Positions 48,434-58,900 are shown, counted from the first letter of the stretch. The stretch: 64,000 nucleotides of DNA from Microbulbifer sp. ALW1 (GCF_009903625.1 NZ_CP047569.1:1582501-1646500); one strand, 5' to 3'. Notes: generated by a model from the sequence alone, not told the origin. Numbers and translations are program-made.

Positions 48434-49552
48434 ATGTGGACGTTGAGCAAAACCCCCGGGGCCCTACTTTTTGTAACTTACCTATTTCTGGCAGCTTGCG
48501 CCCAGCGGGAAGAAACCGTTTTGGGTACGCTGGAGTGGGACCGAATTGCACTACCGGCACCGGTGGCAGAAAAGATTGTCGACATTCCGGTTAAGGAAGG
48601 TCAGCGCGTTGTGTCGGGCCAGATTCTGCTGCAGCTGGATCCATCGCAGACCCGCGCTCGTCTTCTTTCACTCGAGGCTGCAGTGAAACGCCAGGAGGCG
48701 CAGCTGCAAGAATTGAATGTGGGGCCGCGGGTAGAAGAAATAGCGCGAGCCAAGGCCAGCCTGGATGCTGCCGAGGCGGAGGCTCGGGATCGGGCTGCCG
48801 AGTATCAGCGTTTGTTGCCACTTGAGTCGCGCGATTATGTTTCAAAGTCCGATCTGGATCGGGCCAGGGCTGCGGCAGATAGCGCCAAAGCTCAGGTGCA
48901 GTCCGCCCGCCAGCAATTATTGGAGTTAGAACGCGGCACGCGCAGCGAGGAGATCGAGCAGGGAAGGGCTGCGCTGGCGCAGGCGCGGGCAGAGGCCGAG
49001 GCGCAGCGTGTGCTATTGGAAAAGCTGACGGTGCGTGCACCCAGGGAAGGTATCGTCGACAGTATTCCTTTCAAACTCGGGGACGAAGCACCCATAGGCG
49101 CCTCGCTAGTGGTGATGTTGACCGGGGATACGCCCTATGCGCGCGTCTATGTACCCCAGCCCATGCGCTTGCAAGTAGCGGTTGGAAGCCCTGCGCAGGT
49201 CACGTTGCAAGGCAAAAACATTGATCCGGCAGGTAAAGACAAGGGGCAGCCCCGCATTTATTCCGGGCGGGTACGATTGGTGCGCAACGAGCCCAGCTTT
49301 ACACCGTATTACGCGCTGACCGGAGATGATGTCAGCCGTCTCAGCTACATTGCCGAGATCCAGTTGCAACAGGACGCGGCGCGCTTACCGGCGGGACTCC
49401 CATTGCACGCAGAATTTTTAGCGGGCGCTCCGGCAGGGCAAGATGCCGGTACTGAAGCTAAGGCAGAGTCTCTCCGCTCTCCCAATATACCGGAGCCTGA
49501 ATCATCCCCCGCTTTCCCGGAAGATCCCGAGCCCTACGATGGCGGAAAGTGA
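48434..49552 (+). CDS. HlyD-family periplasmic adaptor, lipoprotein
   Basis: A 372-residue membrane-fusion protein. The signal peptide has lipobox LAAC (Cys22). A biotinyl-lipoyl-like half (ALPAPVAEKIVDIPVKEGQ) is followed by a long hairpin coiled coil (about residues 75-200, rich in Ala, Glu and Arg) and a beta-barrel half (LTVRAPREGIVD). It bridges the inner-membrane ABC exporter encoded just downstream to an outer-membrane factor, which is not in this window. Its end overlaps the ATPase gene. An in-frame GTG lies one codon earlier. It resembles YbhG/YhiI adaptors. Confidence 0.88.
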   Translation: MWTLSKTPGALLFVTYLFLAACAQREETVLGTLEWDRIALPAPVAEKIVDIPVKEGQRVVSGQILLQLDPSQTRARLLSLEAAVKRQEAQLQELNVGPRVEEIARAKASLDAAEAEARDRAAEYQRLLPLESRDYVSKSDLDRARAAADSAKAQVQSARQQLLELERGTRSEEIEQGRAALAQARAEAEAQRVLLEKLTVRAPREGIVDSIPFKLGDEAPIGASLVVMLTGDTPYARVYVPQPMRLQVAVGSPAQVTLQGKNIDPAGKDKGQPRIYSGRVRLVRNEPSFTPYYALTGDDVSRLSYIAEIQLQQDAARLPAGLPLHAEFLAGAPAGQDAGTEAKAESLRSPNIPEPESSPAFPEDPEPYDGGK

Positions 49553-50510
49553 AATTGCCATTCGCGCCCGGGGCCTGAGTAAAACCTTCGGTAGCCTGAA
49601 GGCAGTGGATGATGTGGATCTCACCGTCGCACGCCGGCAGATTTACGGGTTTCTCGGGCCCAATGGCTCGGGAAAGTCCACCAGTATCCGCATGCTGTGC
49701 GGCCTGCTGACGCCAACCGCAGGCGAGATCGAAGTGCTGGGGTTGGAAATTCCACGGCAGGCAGAAATTCTGCGGCAGCACATTGGTTATATGACGCAGC
49801 AATTTTCCCTGTTCGCGGACCTTACCGTGCGCGAAAACCTGGAGTTTCTCGCCGCGGTGCAAAATATACCCTCGCGCAAAGCGCGTCCGCGCATTGCCGA
49901 GCTGTTACAAGAGTATCATTTCGAAGACCGAGCGGATCAGCTGGCAGGTACCATGAGCGGTGGCCAGAAGCAGCGCCTGGCGCTGGCGGGCGCGGTGATC
50001 CAGAAGCCGGAGCTGCTGTTTCTGGACGAGCCGACCAGTGCGGTAGACCCGGAATCCCGGCGGGATTTCTGGGAAAAGCTGTTCGAGCTGGCCGACGCCG
50101 GCACCACGATTCTGGTTTCCACGCACTATATGGATGAAGCCGAGCGCTGCCACCGCCTGGCCATTCTCGATCGCGGGCGCCTGGTCGCCGATGGCAGCCC
50201 GGCACAGCTGACTGGTGACCTGGAAGGGAGAACCTTGCTGGTTAATACCGATAGTCAGCGCCGTGCCAAGCAGGCCATTCTCAAAGTGTCCGGCGTGATC
50301 AGTGCGGCGCAGATTGGCAATACCCTGCGGGTTTTGACCGGGCCCCAGCAGGACTGTCGACAGAACATTCAGCAAGCCTTGCAGGCAGCGGGGATTGAAG
50401 CGGACGTGGGCCCGGTAACCCCGAGCCTGGAAGATGTGTTTGTGGCGGTGACCCATCAACCGTCGCAAAAGCCGGGTGAGCCTGGTCAAACCGGGGAGCC
50501 GGATTCGTGA
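49539..50510 (+). CDS. ABC transporter ATP-binding protein (YbhF-like)
   Basis: A 323-residue ATPase with Walker A GPNGSGKST, signature MSGGQKQRL, and Walker B LLFLDEPTSAVDP. It has one nucleotide-binding domain (about residues 8-230) and a C-terminal regulatory part, so it must dimerise. It energises the permease encoded next. The start ATG lies inside the end of the HlyD gene, giving a 14-base overlap. The grouping adaptor-ATPase-permease matches the YbhGFSR type of drug and ion exporters, although with a single permease gene. Confidence 0.92.
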   Translation: MAESEIAIRARGLSKTFGSLKAVDDVDLTVARRQIYGFLGPNGSGKSTSIRMLCGLLTPTAGEIEVLGLEIPRQAEILRQHIGYMTQQFSLFADLTVRENLEFLAAVQNIPSRKARPRIAELLQEYHFEDRADQLAGTMSGGQKQRLALAGAVIQKPELLFLDEPTSAVDPESRRDFWEKLFELADAGTTILVSTHYMDEAERCHRLAILDRGRLVADGSPAQLTGDLEGRTLLVNTDSQRRAKQAILKVSGVISAAQIGNTLRVLTGPQQDCRQNIQQALQAAGIEADVGPVTPSLEDVFVAVTHQPSQKPGEPGQTGEPDS

Positions 50511-51631
50511 ACTTGCGTCGCCTGTTTGCGGTCCTGGTCAAGGAATTCCGGCAGATGCGCCGGGACCGTATGACACTGGCGATGATTATTGGCATTCCGG
50601 TGATGCAGCTGGTGTTGTTCGGCTATGCCATTAACCTGAATTTGCGCCATCTGCCGGCGGCCATCGCCGATCAGTCCGGTACCAGTGCCTCGCGCCAACT
50701 GGTGATGGATATGTTGGCGACGGAAGTGATCGAGCCGGTAGCAGATGCCCGCACCCCTGAGCAGTTGATGGAAATGCTGCGCCGGGGGGAAATCAGCGTC
50801 GGTGTGGCGATTCCCTACGATTACGAGCGGCGCCTTGCTCTGGGCCAGGAGGCGGTGCAGATACTGGTGGATGGCAGCGATACGGTAGTACAGAGTGCCG
50901 CTGCCCAGCTCGCACAGGTGCCGGTGGGTGAGCCACCACCAGAGAACAATCCCAGGTTGCCCAATCGCCAGTCTTCGATCCCTTTACCCCAGACCTCGGT
51001 CAGCATCGTCAGTTTTTACAATCCGCAGCGGGTATCGGCGATCAATATTGTGCCGGGGCTGATCGGTATCATTCTCACCATGACCATGGTGATGTTCACA
51101 TCGGTGGCCATAGTGCGCGAGCGCGAGCGGGGCAATATGGAGCTGTTGATTGCCACCCCGGTGAGCAGCGCCGAATTGATGATTGGCAAGGTGTTGCCCT
51201 ACGGCATCATCGGCCTGATCCAGACCAGCCTGATCCTGCTGCTGGGAACCTGGCTGTTCAGTGTGCCAATACGCGGTAGCCTGTTGGATGTCTATATTGC
51301 GGCGCTGCTGTTGATTGTGGCCAACCTGGCCATGGGGCTGCTGATTTCCACCCGCGCCCAGTCCCAGTTCCAGGCCATGCAGATGACCTTTTTTGTATTT
51401 CTGCCGTCCATATTGCTGTCTGGCTTTATGTTTCCGTTCGACGGTATGCCCAAAGCCGCCCAGTGGCTGGCGGAGCTATTGCCGTTGACGCACTTTCTGC
51501 GCCTGATCCGCGGGGTAATGTTGCGCGGCGCCGGTATCTTCGAGCTGTGGCCGGACCTGCTGGCACTGCTGGCGTTTATCCTGCTGATGATGACCCTGGC
51601 GATAGCGCGCTTCCGCAAGCGCTTGGATTGA
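50507..51631 (+). CDS. ABC-2 type transporter permease (YhhJ/YbhS-like)
   Basis: A 374-residue permease with one N-terminal membrane segment (about 25-45), a large extracytoplasmic domain (about 50-175) and five further hydrophobic segments between 185 and 370. MLIGKVLPYG-like sequence is seen as LMIGKVLPYGIIG, typical of ABC-2 permeases. It starts with GTG overlapping the ATPase stop. It probably dimerises. Substrates of the family include drugs and polyamines; none is indicated here. Confidence 0.9.
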   Translation: MNLRRLFAVLVKEFRQMRRDRMTLAMIIGIPVMQLVLFGYAINLNLRHLPAAIADQSGTSASRQLVMDMLATEVIEPVADARTPEQLMEMLRRGEISVGVAIPYDYERRLALGQEAVQILVDGSDTVVQSAAAQLAQVPVGEPPPENNPRLPNRQSSIPLPQTSVSIVSFYNPQRVSAINIVPGLIGIILTMTMVMFTSVAIVRERERGNMELLIATPVSSAELMIGKVLPYGIIGLIQTSLILLLGTWLFSVPIRGSLLDVYIAALLLIVANLAMGLLISTRAQSQFQAMQMTFFVFLPSILLSGFMFPFDGMPKAAQWLAELLPLTHFLRLIRGVMLRGAGIFELWPDLLALLAFILLMMTLAIARFRKRLD

Positions 51632-51891
51632 CGTCCTTCCAAGATTGGCGCAAAAAGCCTCTCCTCTCGAGTGTTCTTCCCTGTCCATATTGACGGTTCC
51701 CCGGTTCGGTGCGACGAATTGCATCGGAACTGTGATGACATAAAAGAAACCGCCGCCGAGCCCTGATAGGATAGGGCGGTCATTTCTCATAATTTGGTGG
51801 TAAAGGCCGCCAACTTTCTACTACAAGACTGAGGTCGGGTCTGTACACACGTTAACTGTTGCTGCCTGTCAGCAAGGGAGGAAGCTGTACC

Positions 51892-53415
51892 ATGACCGGA
51901 ATTTTCCAGAGCCTGCCACCCTGGTTGTGGTTTGTCATTGCACTGGTTGCGCTGTTTCTGGCGCGCAAGCCTGTTCACCAGGGAATACTCGCCCTGGCGC
52001 GCTTTTTTCACCAATCCCTGCGCCTGGGCGCCAACGCGGTCGCCGCCTCGGAGCACCGCCTGCAACTGCGCAACCGCGAGGTATTGCTCGCTGCCGGGCG
52101 CGAGGCCACCGAGCGGCATATCGAGCGCGAGTTCGACCGTATCGAAGGAGCGATGAAAAAGGAGCTGGCGCAGTACCCGGCGCTGCATCGAAAACTGTGC
52201 GAGCAGCTCACCGCCATTGACGAAGACTACGTACGCAGCGCTGAAGTGCCGCCGGAACCCACCAACTGGGCCAAGGCCATCAAGGCCGTTGCCGAAATTC
52301 CTGCCAAGCAGGATCCGGTAGTGGGGGATGTGCTGGAAACCATTCACGGCTCCATGCGCAAGGCGGAGGGCAAAGCGCTGGAGGCCTACCGCGAGTCCGC
52401 CCGCGAGCGTCACCAGTTGCTAAAACGTATGATGCCGGCGTGGCGTTCCATCCTGAAAAGCCTGGGCAAGGTGAATAAAACCGTTGCCACGGTGCAACAG
52501 CGCTCCAAAGTCGTCGATGGCCATATGGACCGCTACGAGGAAATCCTGCAGGGTAGCGACCGCGCCCAGCGCATGTTGTCGTCCTCATCCCTGAGTCAGT
52601 TCTTTATTTCCGCCTTTGTATTGGCCATTGCGGTCGGCGGTGCGCTGATTAATTTCCATCTGATCGCACGACCAATGACGGAAATGGTGGGTGGCACCAG
52701 CTATATCGGCAACTTTAAAGTGGCGGACATCTCCGCGCTGGTGATCATCCTGGTGGAGATCACCATGGGGCTGTTTGTCATGGAATGCCTGCGGATTACC
52801 CGCTTGTTTCCGGTGATCAGTGCACTGAGTGACAAGCTGCGCACGCGGATGATGTGGGCCGCCTTCGCGCTGTTGTTTTTCCTGGCCACGGTGGAAGCCG
52901 GACTGGCGTTTATGCGCGAAATCCTGATGCGGGAAGACCTGGCCGTCAGTGCGCAACTGCGGGGCGCGGAGGTCGCCGCAGTGGACAGCAGCGTTTACTG
53001 GATCACCACGGCGGCGCAAATGGGGATGGGCTTTATCCTGCCATTTGCGCTCACGTTTGTGGCCATACCACTGGAAAATTTTATCGCCTCTACCCGCACT
53101 GTGATCGGTATTGTTACGGCATTTTTTCTGCGTTTGTTGTCGGTTGTTTTGCGCCTTGCGGGAACGGGCAGCCTGCGCACCGGCACCTTGCTTGTGCGAC
53201 TCTACGATATCGTGATCTTTTTCCCCCTGTGGCTGGAAGCGCGCTTTCTGGGTTGGCGTGAGCAGGCTGCGGAAAAAGCCGTTGTAGAAAGTACGGTTGA
53301 AGAATCTGTGCCGGCTTCCAAGGCTAGTTCCCGGTCGCCCTCCAGGCGATCTGCAAAGTCCGTATCGAAGTCTTCAGCAAAACTTCCTACAAACCTGGAG
53401 GAGCAGCCCTCGTGA
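51892..53415 (+). CDS. polytopic membrane protein with coiled-coil domain, unrecognised
   Basis: A 507-residue protein I do not recognise. It has a membrane segment at residues 10-24, then a charged helical, probably coiled-coil domain from about 45 to 230 (segments AAGREATERHIEREFDR and SARERHQLLKRM), then membrane segments near 237-257, 279-299, 321-341, 370-393, 403-420 and 433-450, and a Ser/Lys-rich tail (about 475-507). The large soluble helical region with an N-terminal anchor suggests a scaffold or sensor. It is translationally coupled (GTGA) to a VWA lipoprotein and is followed by two glycerophosphodiesterase-like genes. The ATG at 51892 follows GGGAGG ten bases upstream. Confidence 0.85.
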   Translation: MTGIFQSLPPWLWFVIALVALFLARKPVHQGILALARFFHQSLRLGANAVAASEHRLQLRNREVLLAAGREATERHIEREFDRIEGAMKKELAQYPALHRKLCEQLTAIDEDYVRSAEVPPEPTNWAKAIKAVAEIPAKQDPVVGDVLETIHGSMRKAEGKALEAYRESARERHQLLKRMMPAWRSILKSLGKVNKTVATVQQRSKVVDGHMDRYEEILQGSDRAQRMLSSSSLSQFFISAFVLAIAVGGALINFHLIARPMTEMVGGTSYIGNFKVADISALVIILVEITMGLFVMECLRITRLFPVISALSDKLRTRMMWAAFALLFFLATVEAGLAFMREILMREDLAVSAQLRGAEVAAVDSSVYWITTAAQMGMGFILPFALTFVAIPLENFIASTRTVIGIVTAFFLRLLSVVLRLAGTGSLRTGTLLVRLYDIVIFFPLWLEARFLGWREQAAEKAVVESTVEESVPASKASSRSPSRRSAKSVSKSSAKLPTNLEEQPS

Positions 53416-54050
53416 AAAATTGTCTAACGCTGTGTCTGCTGTTTGTCCTCACCGGTTGTGGAGAGCCGGTGGCCCGCAACCAGGGTGTGTATATGCTGAT
53501 CGACACCTCGGGTACCTACACCGAGGAGCTCGGCAAGGCGCAGCAGGTGATCAATTTCACCTTGGCACGGCTGAACCCCGGGGATACCTTTGCGGTGGCC
53601 AGTATCAATACCGGCAGCTTCAGTGAGAAAAACATCCATGCCAAGGTCACCTTTGACGACAAACCCAGTGTGGCCAACCGGCAGAAGCAGGCCTTCCAGC
53701 AGAGCATCGATGCCTTTGTGAAAAGCGCGCAGCCTGCGGCTTACACGGATATTACCGGTGGCCTGCTGCAGGCGGTGGAATTCCTGAATGAAAAGCAGCC
53801 GGGGCGTAAAACCATCCTGATTTTTTCGGACCTCAAGGAAGAAATAAAGCAGGGCTACAATCGCGATCTGCCGCTGTCGCTGAACGGGTTCGACCTGATC
53901 GCCCTGAATGTAACCAAGCTCAACAGTGACAATGTCGACCCCGGTGAATACCTCGGGCGTCTGCAGCAGTGGCAGGAAAAAGTGGAGCAGGGCGGCGGTA
54001 GCTGGCGCGTAGTAAATGATCTGGAGCGGCTGGAGAAAATACTGCCGTGA
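53412..54050 (+). CDS. VWA-domain lipoprotein
   Basis: A 212-residue lipoprotein: the signal peptide ends in LTGC (Cys16). The mature protein is a von Willebrand factor A domain with MIDAS residues DTSGT (Asp31, Ser33, Thr35), TDITGG near residue 113, and IFSDLKEE near 137. VWA domains bind partner proteins through a divalent cation. It overlaps the polytopic membrane protein gene by GTGA, so the two products are probably made together and may interact. Its extent is complete for a single-domain VWA protein. Confidence 0.85.
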   Translation: MKNCLTLCLLFVLTGCGEPVARNQGVYMLIDTSGTYTEELGKAQQVINFTLARLNPGDTFAVASINTGSFSEKNIHAKVTFDDKPSVANRQKQAFQQSIDAFVKSAQPAAYTDITGGLLQAVEFLNEKQPGRKTILIFSDLKEEIKQGYNRDLPLSLNGFDLIALNVTKLNSDNVDPGEYLGRLQQWQEKVEQGGGSWRVVNDLERLEKILP

Positions 54051-54056
54051 TCACGC

Positions 54057-54881
54057 TTGAACAACACTGATCACTGGTTGCGGCCGGGCCGCTCGCGCCC
54101 GCTGGTTGTTGCCCACGGCGACGAGGGTGGGCGCGGACTTTTTCCGGGTAATACCCTGTTGTACCTGCGCGAGATGGTGGCGCTGGGGGTGGATGCGGTG
54201 GAGATGGATCTGCATCTCACCGCCGACAGTCACCTGGTCATGCTCCACGATGGCACCCTGGAGCGTACGACCGATGGCAAAGGCATGGTGGCCAGTAAAA
54301 CCCTGGCGGAACTGAAATCGCTCAATGCGGCCTACCACTGGTCCCCGGATGGTGAACGCTACCCCTATCGCGAGAACCCGCAGCCGCTGGCCACCATTGA
54401 TGAAGTCTTGGCCGAGTTTCCGCACACCCCGCTGATTATCGAGCTCAAGGACAGTGATCACCGTGCGGCAGAGGTTCTGGCCCGGGTAATACAGCGAGCT
54501 GGCTGTGAAACGCGGGTGATTGTTTCATCCTTCCACCGGGGCGTGATCCGTCGCTTTCGCAATCTGTGTCCACAGGTTGCTACCGGGGCCACACTGCCGG
54601 AGGCGCTGCTGTTTTTTGCCGCTCAGTGCCTGTTTGCAGAAAGACGTTTGCGGTCCGCCTACCAGACCATGCAGCTGCCCTGTCGTTACTACGGCCTACC
54701 GGTATTTACCCGGCGCTTTGTACAGGCGGCGCGCCGCTGCGGTCTGCACCTGGCAGTGTGGACAGTGAACGATCTCGAAAGCATGAAAAAATATATCAAC
54801 CAGGGGTTGGACGGCATTGTTACCGACAGGCCCGACCGGTTGTTGTCGATTCTGGACTCTCGATTCAGGAAAGTTGAATGA
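54057..54881 (+). CDS. glycerophosphodiester phosphodiesterase-like protein 1 (variant N-terminal motif)
   Basis: A 274-residue GDPD-fold (TIM-barrel) protein. The catalytic His20 (VVAHGDEGG), the metal ligands in EMDLH (Glu49, Asp51) and the catalytic His64 (LHDGTLERTTDG) are all present, as is a later LIIELKD metal-ligand segment. The usual HR of the family is replaced by HGD, and PENT by PGNT, so the Arg and Glu that surround the phosphate in ordinary GDPDs are missing. No signal peptide is seen, unlike its neighbour. The start is a TTG at 54057 with poor ribosome binding site. It probably hydrolyses a phosphodiester, perhaps of lysophospholipids, but the altered motif leaves activity open. 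Confidence 0.8.
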   Translation: MNNTDHWLRPGRSRPLVVAHGDEGGRGLFPGNTLLYLREMVALGVDAVEMDLHLTADSHLVMLHDGTLERTTDGKGMVASKTLAELKSLNAAYHWSPDGERYPYRENPQPLATIDEVLAEFPHTPLIIELKDSDHRAAEVLARVIQRAGCETRVIVSSFHRGVIRRFRNLCPQVATGATLPEALLFFAAQCLFAERRLRSAYQTMQLPCRYYGLPVFTRRFVQAARRCGLHLAVWTVNDLESMKKYINQGLDGIVTDRPDRLLSILDSRFRKVE

Positions 54882-55801
54882 TCAAGCGACTGCTGTTTTT
54901 TATCCTGCTGGCCCTGGTGGTTTTTGTCGGCTGGCGCTATCTCGCAGCGCGCCCTGCGGCGGATATGGGGCTGCAATTCCCCGCTTACCCAAAAGACGGC
55001 TTCCGCCGGCCCCTGGTGATTGCCCATGCGGACGACTCGGGGCAGGGGCTCTACCCGGGGAACACCCCGGTATTTCTGCAGCAGATGGCGGCGATGAAGG
55101 TCGACGTGCTGGAAATGGACATGCATGCCACTGCCGATGATGAACTGGTGCTGATGCATGACGCCACCGTGGATCGCACCACCGATGGCGAGGGTGCGAT
55201 CAGAGACCTGACCCTGGCGGAATTGAAAAAACTCAATGTGGCCTACAACTGGAGCCAGGACGGCAGCAGCTACCCCTACCGGGAAAATCCGCAGCGTATC
55301 CTCACAGCCGATGAAGTGTTCAAACAATATCCCAAATACCCCATGGTGATTGAACTGAAATCGCCGGAAGCGGATGCAGCCCTGGCTCTGTGTGGCAAAC
55401 TCAAGGCGTACAACAAAAGTAATCAGGTGATTGTTTCCTCTTTCCATCAGGGGGCGATCGATGCCTTCCGCAGCGAATGCCCCCATGTGGCCACTGGTGC
55501 CGGATCCGATGAGGTCAAACTGTTTGCGTTGGCGTCCAAGCTCAAGGCCTTCCGCTTGCTGAGTCCGCACTATCAGGCCCTGCATATTCCGGTGACCTAC
55601 GACCGTATTACCCTGGTGGATAGCAGTGCACTGGAGCAGGTACAACAACACGGCGTGCGGGTGGATGTGTGGACGGTGAATGACGAAGCGGAAATGCGGC
55701 ACCTGATCGAGTTGGGGGTAGACGGCATCATGACGGACAGGCCGGACCGCCTTATGCAGGTGATTGCGGAGATGCAGGAGTTTGAGGAAATGAGCCAATA
55801 G
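54878..55801 (+). CDS. glycerophosphodiester phosphodiesterase-like protein 2 (variant N-terminal motif, membrane-anchored)
   Basis: A 307-residue paralog of the preceding gene with an added N-terminal hydrophobic segment (residues 5-19), so it is probably anchored in or exported across the inner membrane. Catalytic His50 (VIAHADDSG), Glu79/Asp81 in LEMDMH, and His94 (MHDATVDRTTDG) are conserved; PGNT again replaces PENT and HAD replaces HR. The two proteins share the whole barrel and probably arose by tandem duplication. It overlaps the first gene by ATGA. A bidirectional terminator follows. Confidence 0.8.
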   Translation: MIKRLLFFILLALVVFVGWRYLAARPAADMGLQFPAYPKDGFRRPLVIAHADDSGQGLYPGNTPVFLQQMAAMKVDVLEMDMHATADDELVLMHDATVDRTTDGEGAIRDLTLAELKKLNVAYNWSQDGSSYPYRENPQRILTADEVFKQYPKYPMVIELKSPEADAALALCGKLKAYNKSNQVIVSSFHQGAIDAFRSECPHVATGAGSDEVKLFALASKLKAFRLLSPHYQALHIPVTYDRITLVDSSALEQVQQHGVRVDVWTVNDEAEMRHLIELGVDGIMTDRPDRLMQVIAEMQEFEEMSQ

Positions 55802-55841
55802 TGTGATTGCCTGGAAAATAATCCTGGCAATAGCTGGCGAT

Positions 55842-55877
55842 AAAAAAGGGGCAAGGTGAAAACACCTTGCCCCTTTT
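55842..55877. terminator. bidirectional terminator between the GDPD-like gene and the RND pump
   Basis: AAAAAAGGGGCAAGGTG pairs with CACCTTGCCCCTTTTT around a four-base A loop. A and T runs allow use in both directions. Confidence 0.9.
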
Positions 55878-55915
55878 TAATTGGTTTTACCATTTAATTG
55901 GTTTTTACCATTCGC

Positions 55916-58900
55916 TCAGTTCTGGATGGCGGCGGCCTCAGGCGCAAGCGGTGCATCCTCTTGCGGTTTGCGCACCCGAAACCAGGCCGCGTAAAGTGCC
56001 GGCAAGAAGAGCAGGGTCAGCGCGGTGGCCACAATCAGTCCCCCCATGATTGCCACCGCCATGGGGCCGAAGAAGTCGCTGCGAGACAGCGGGATCATCG
56101 CCAGTACCGCGGTGAGCGCCGTCAGCACAATGGGGCGGAAGCGGCGCACGGTGGATTCCACAATGGCATCCCAGGCGGACAGCCCCTGCTTGATATCCTG
56201 TTCTATCTGGTCGACCAGAATCACCGAGTTGCGCATGATCATACCGGCCAGGGCAATGGTGCCGAGCATGGCGACAAAGCCGAAGGGCTTGTTGAACAGC
56301 AGCAGGAACAGGGTGACACCGATAATCCCCAGCGGCGCGGTCAGAAACACCATGGTGGACAGCGACAGGCTACGCAATTGCAACATCAGCAAGGTAAAGA
56401 CCACCAGCACAAACAGGGGCATACCGGCGTTCACCGATTTTTGTCCCCGTGCGGATTCCTCCACACTGCCACCGATTTCCAGCAGGTAGCCCGGGGGAAT
56501 GGTGTCGCGCAGCACCTGTAACTGCGGCCAGATTTCCGCGACCACGGATGCCGGTTGCTGTGTGCCGTAAATATCCGCGCGCACGGTGACCGTGGGCAGG
56601 CGGTTGCGGTGCCAGATAACCCCCTCTTCAAAGGCGTAATCCAGGGTGGCTATCTGGTTCAGCGGCACGCGGCTGCCCTGATCTGTCTGTACCGCCAGGT
56701 TACCCAGTTGCTCCAGCGCCTGGCGCTCGCGCTCCTCGCCACGCAGGGCGACCGCAATCAGCTCGTTGTCTTCGCGGAACTGGCCAACGGTGGTGCCGGA
56801 GAGTGAGCCCTGCAGAGCCTGCGCCAGTGCGCCGCTGCTGATACCCATGGTGCGCGCCCGCGCCTGATCCACGTCCAGTTGTACGACCTTGCTGGGTTCT
56901 TCCCAGTCCAGGTGCACGTTGGAAATGGCAGTATTCGGGCGAATAGTATCTGCCACCTCGCGGGCGATACGCCGTACCTCACTGATGTGTTCACCGGACA
57001 CCCGGAACTGCACCGGATAGCCTACCGGTGGGCCGTTCTCCAGGCGCGAAACCCGGGTACGCACGCTGGGGAATTGTTCGCTCAGGGTGGCGATCAGCCA
57101 CTGGCGCACTTCCTCGCGCTCTTCGACCGAGCGGGTCAGCACCACGAACTGGGCAAAGCTGGCGGCGGGCAATTGCTGGTCAAGCGGCAGGTAGAAACGC
57201 GGGGACCCGGTACCGACATACGCCACATAGTTTTCGACTTTCGGATGCTGGGCCAGCAGCGACTCCAGCTGCATTGCCTGCTCCTCGGTCGCCTTCAGGG
57301 AGGCGCCTTCGTTCAGTTTCAGGTCCACCATCAGTTCCAGGCGCGCCGAGGAAGGAAAAAACTGCTGCGGCACGAAGCGGAACAGGGCAATGGCACCGAC
57401 AAAAACGATCAGCGTCAGCAGCATTACGGTTTTGCGGTAGTGCAGGCACCATTGCAGCAAGCGCCGGAATTTCTCATAGAACGGTTTGTTGTAGGGGTTG
57501 TGCTGTGCGTCGTGGCCCAGTGTTTGTGGCAGCAGTCGGTGGCCCAGATAGGGTACGAAGATCACCGCGACCACCCAGGATGCCAGCAGCGACAGGGTAA
57601 CCACCTGGAAAATAGAGCGGGTATATTCACCGGTACCGGACTGCGCCGTGGCAATGGGCAGAAAGCCCGCTGCGGTAATCAGAGTGCCAGTAAGCATGGG
57701 GAAGGCGGTACTGGTCCAGGCAAAACCGGCGGCTTTCAGGCGCGACAGCCCCTGTTCCATTTTGATCGCCATCATTTCCACCGCGATGATCGCGTCGTCG
57801 ACCATTAACCCCAGCGCCAGTACCAGTGCACCCAGGGAAATCTTGTGCAGGCCGATGTTGAAGTAATTCATCAGCGCAAAGGTAATGGCGAGCACCAGTG
57901 GAATGGACAGTGCGACCACCAGGCCGGTGCGCAGTCCCAGCGAGAAAAAGCTCACCAGCATCACAATGGCCAGGGCTTCTGCCAATACTTTGACGAACTC
58001 CCCCACACTGCTTTTTACCGCCGCTGGCTGGTCGGAGACTTTGCGCAGTTCCAGCCCCAGGGGCAGGTTCTGTTGCAGTCCTTCAACTGCACTGTCGAGG
58101 CGTTCACCCAGTTGCAAAATATCGCCGCCGGTTTTCATGGAGACGGCAATGCCGATGGCATTCTGCCCCATAAAGCGCACGCGCGGTTGCGGCGGATCAC
58201 TGAAGCCGCGCTCGATGGTGGCGATATCGCCCAGCGTCAGGGTGCGGCCGTCGGCGTGAATCGGGAACTGGCGAATTTCCTCAACCGTGCGGAACTGGCC
58301 GCTCACGCGCATGCGCACCCGGTCGCTGGCGGCTTCCACAAATCCCGCATCCGCCACCTGGTTCTGATTTTGTAAGGCGCCCTGGACTGCTGCCAGCGGA
58401 ATGCCGAGGGATGCCAGTTTGGCATTGGAGATTTCGATCCAGATTTTTTCGTCCTGCAGGCCGAGCAGTTCCACCTTGCCCACATCGCCAACCCGCTGCA
58501 GCGCCAGCTGCAGGCGGTCGGCGTAGTCTTTCATCAGGGCGTAGTCGAAACCGTCACCGGTGAGGGCGTAGATATTGCCGAAGGTGGTGCCGAACTCGTC
58601 GTTAAAAAATGGCCCCTGAACATCCGGCGGCAGGGTGTGGCGAATATCGCCAATCTTTTTTCGCACCTGGTACCAGAGGTCGGGAATTTCGTGGGAGCGC
58701 ATGCTGTCCCTGGCCACGAACATGACCTGGGACTGACCGGGGCGGGAGAAAGAGGTGATGCGCTCGTACTCGCCGGTCTCCATCAACTTCTTTTCCACCC
58801 GCTCTGTAATCTGGCGGGAGACTTCCTCGGCGCTGGCTCCGGGCCAGAGGGTATTGACCACCATCACCTTGAAGGTGAAAGGCGGGTCTTCACTTTGTCC

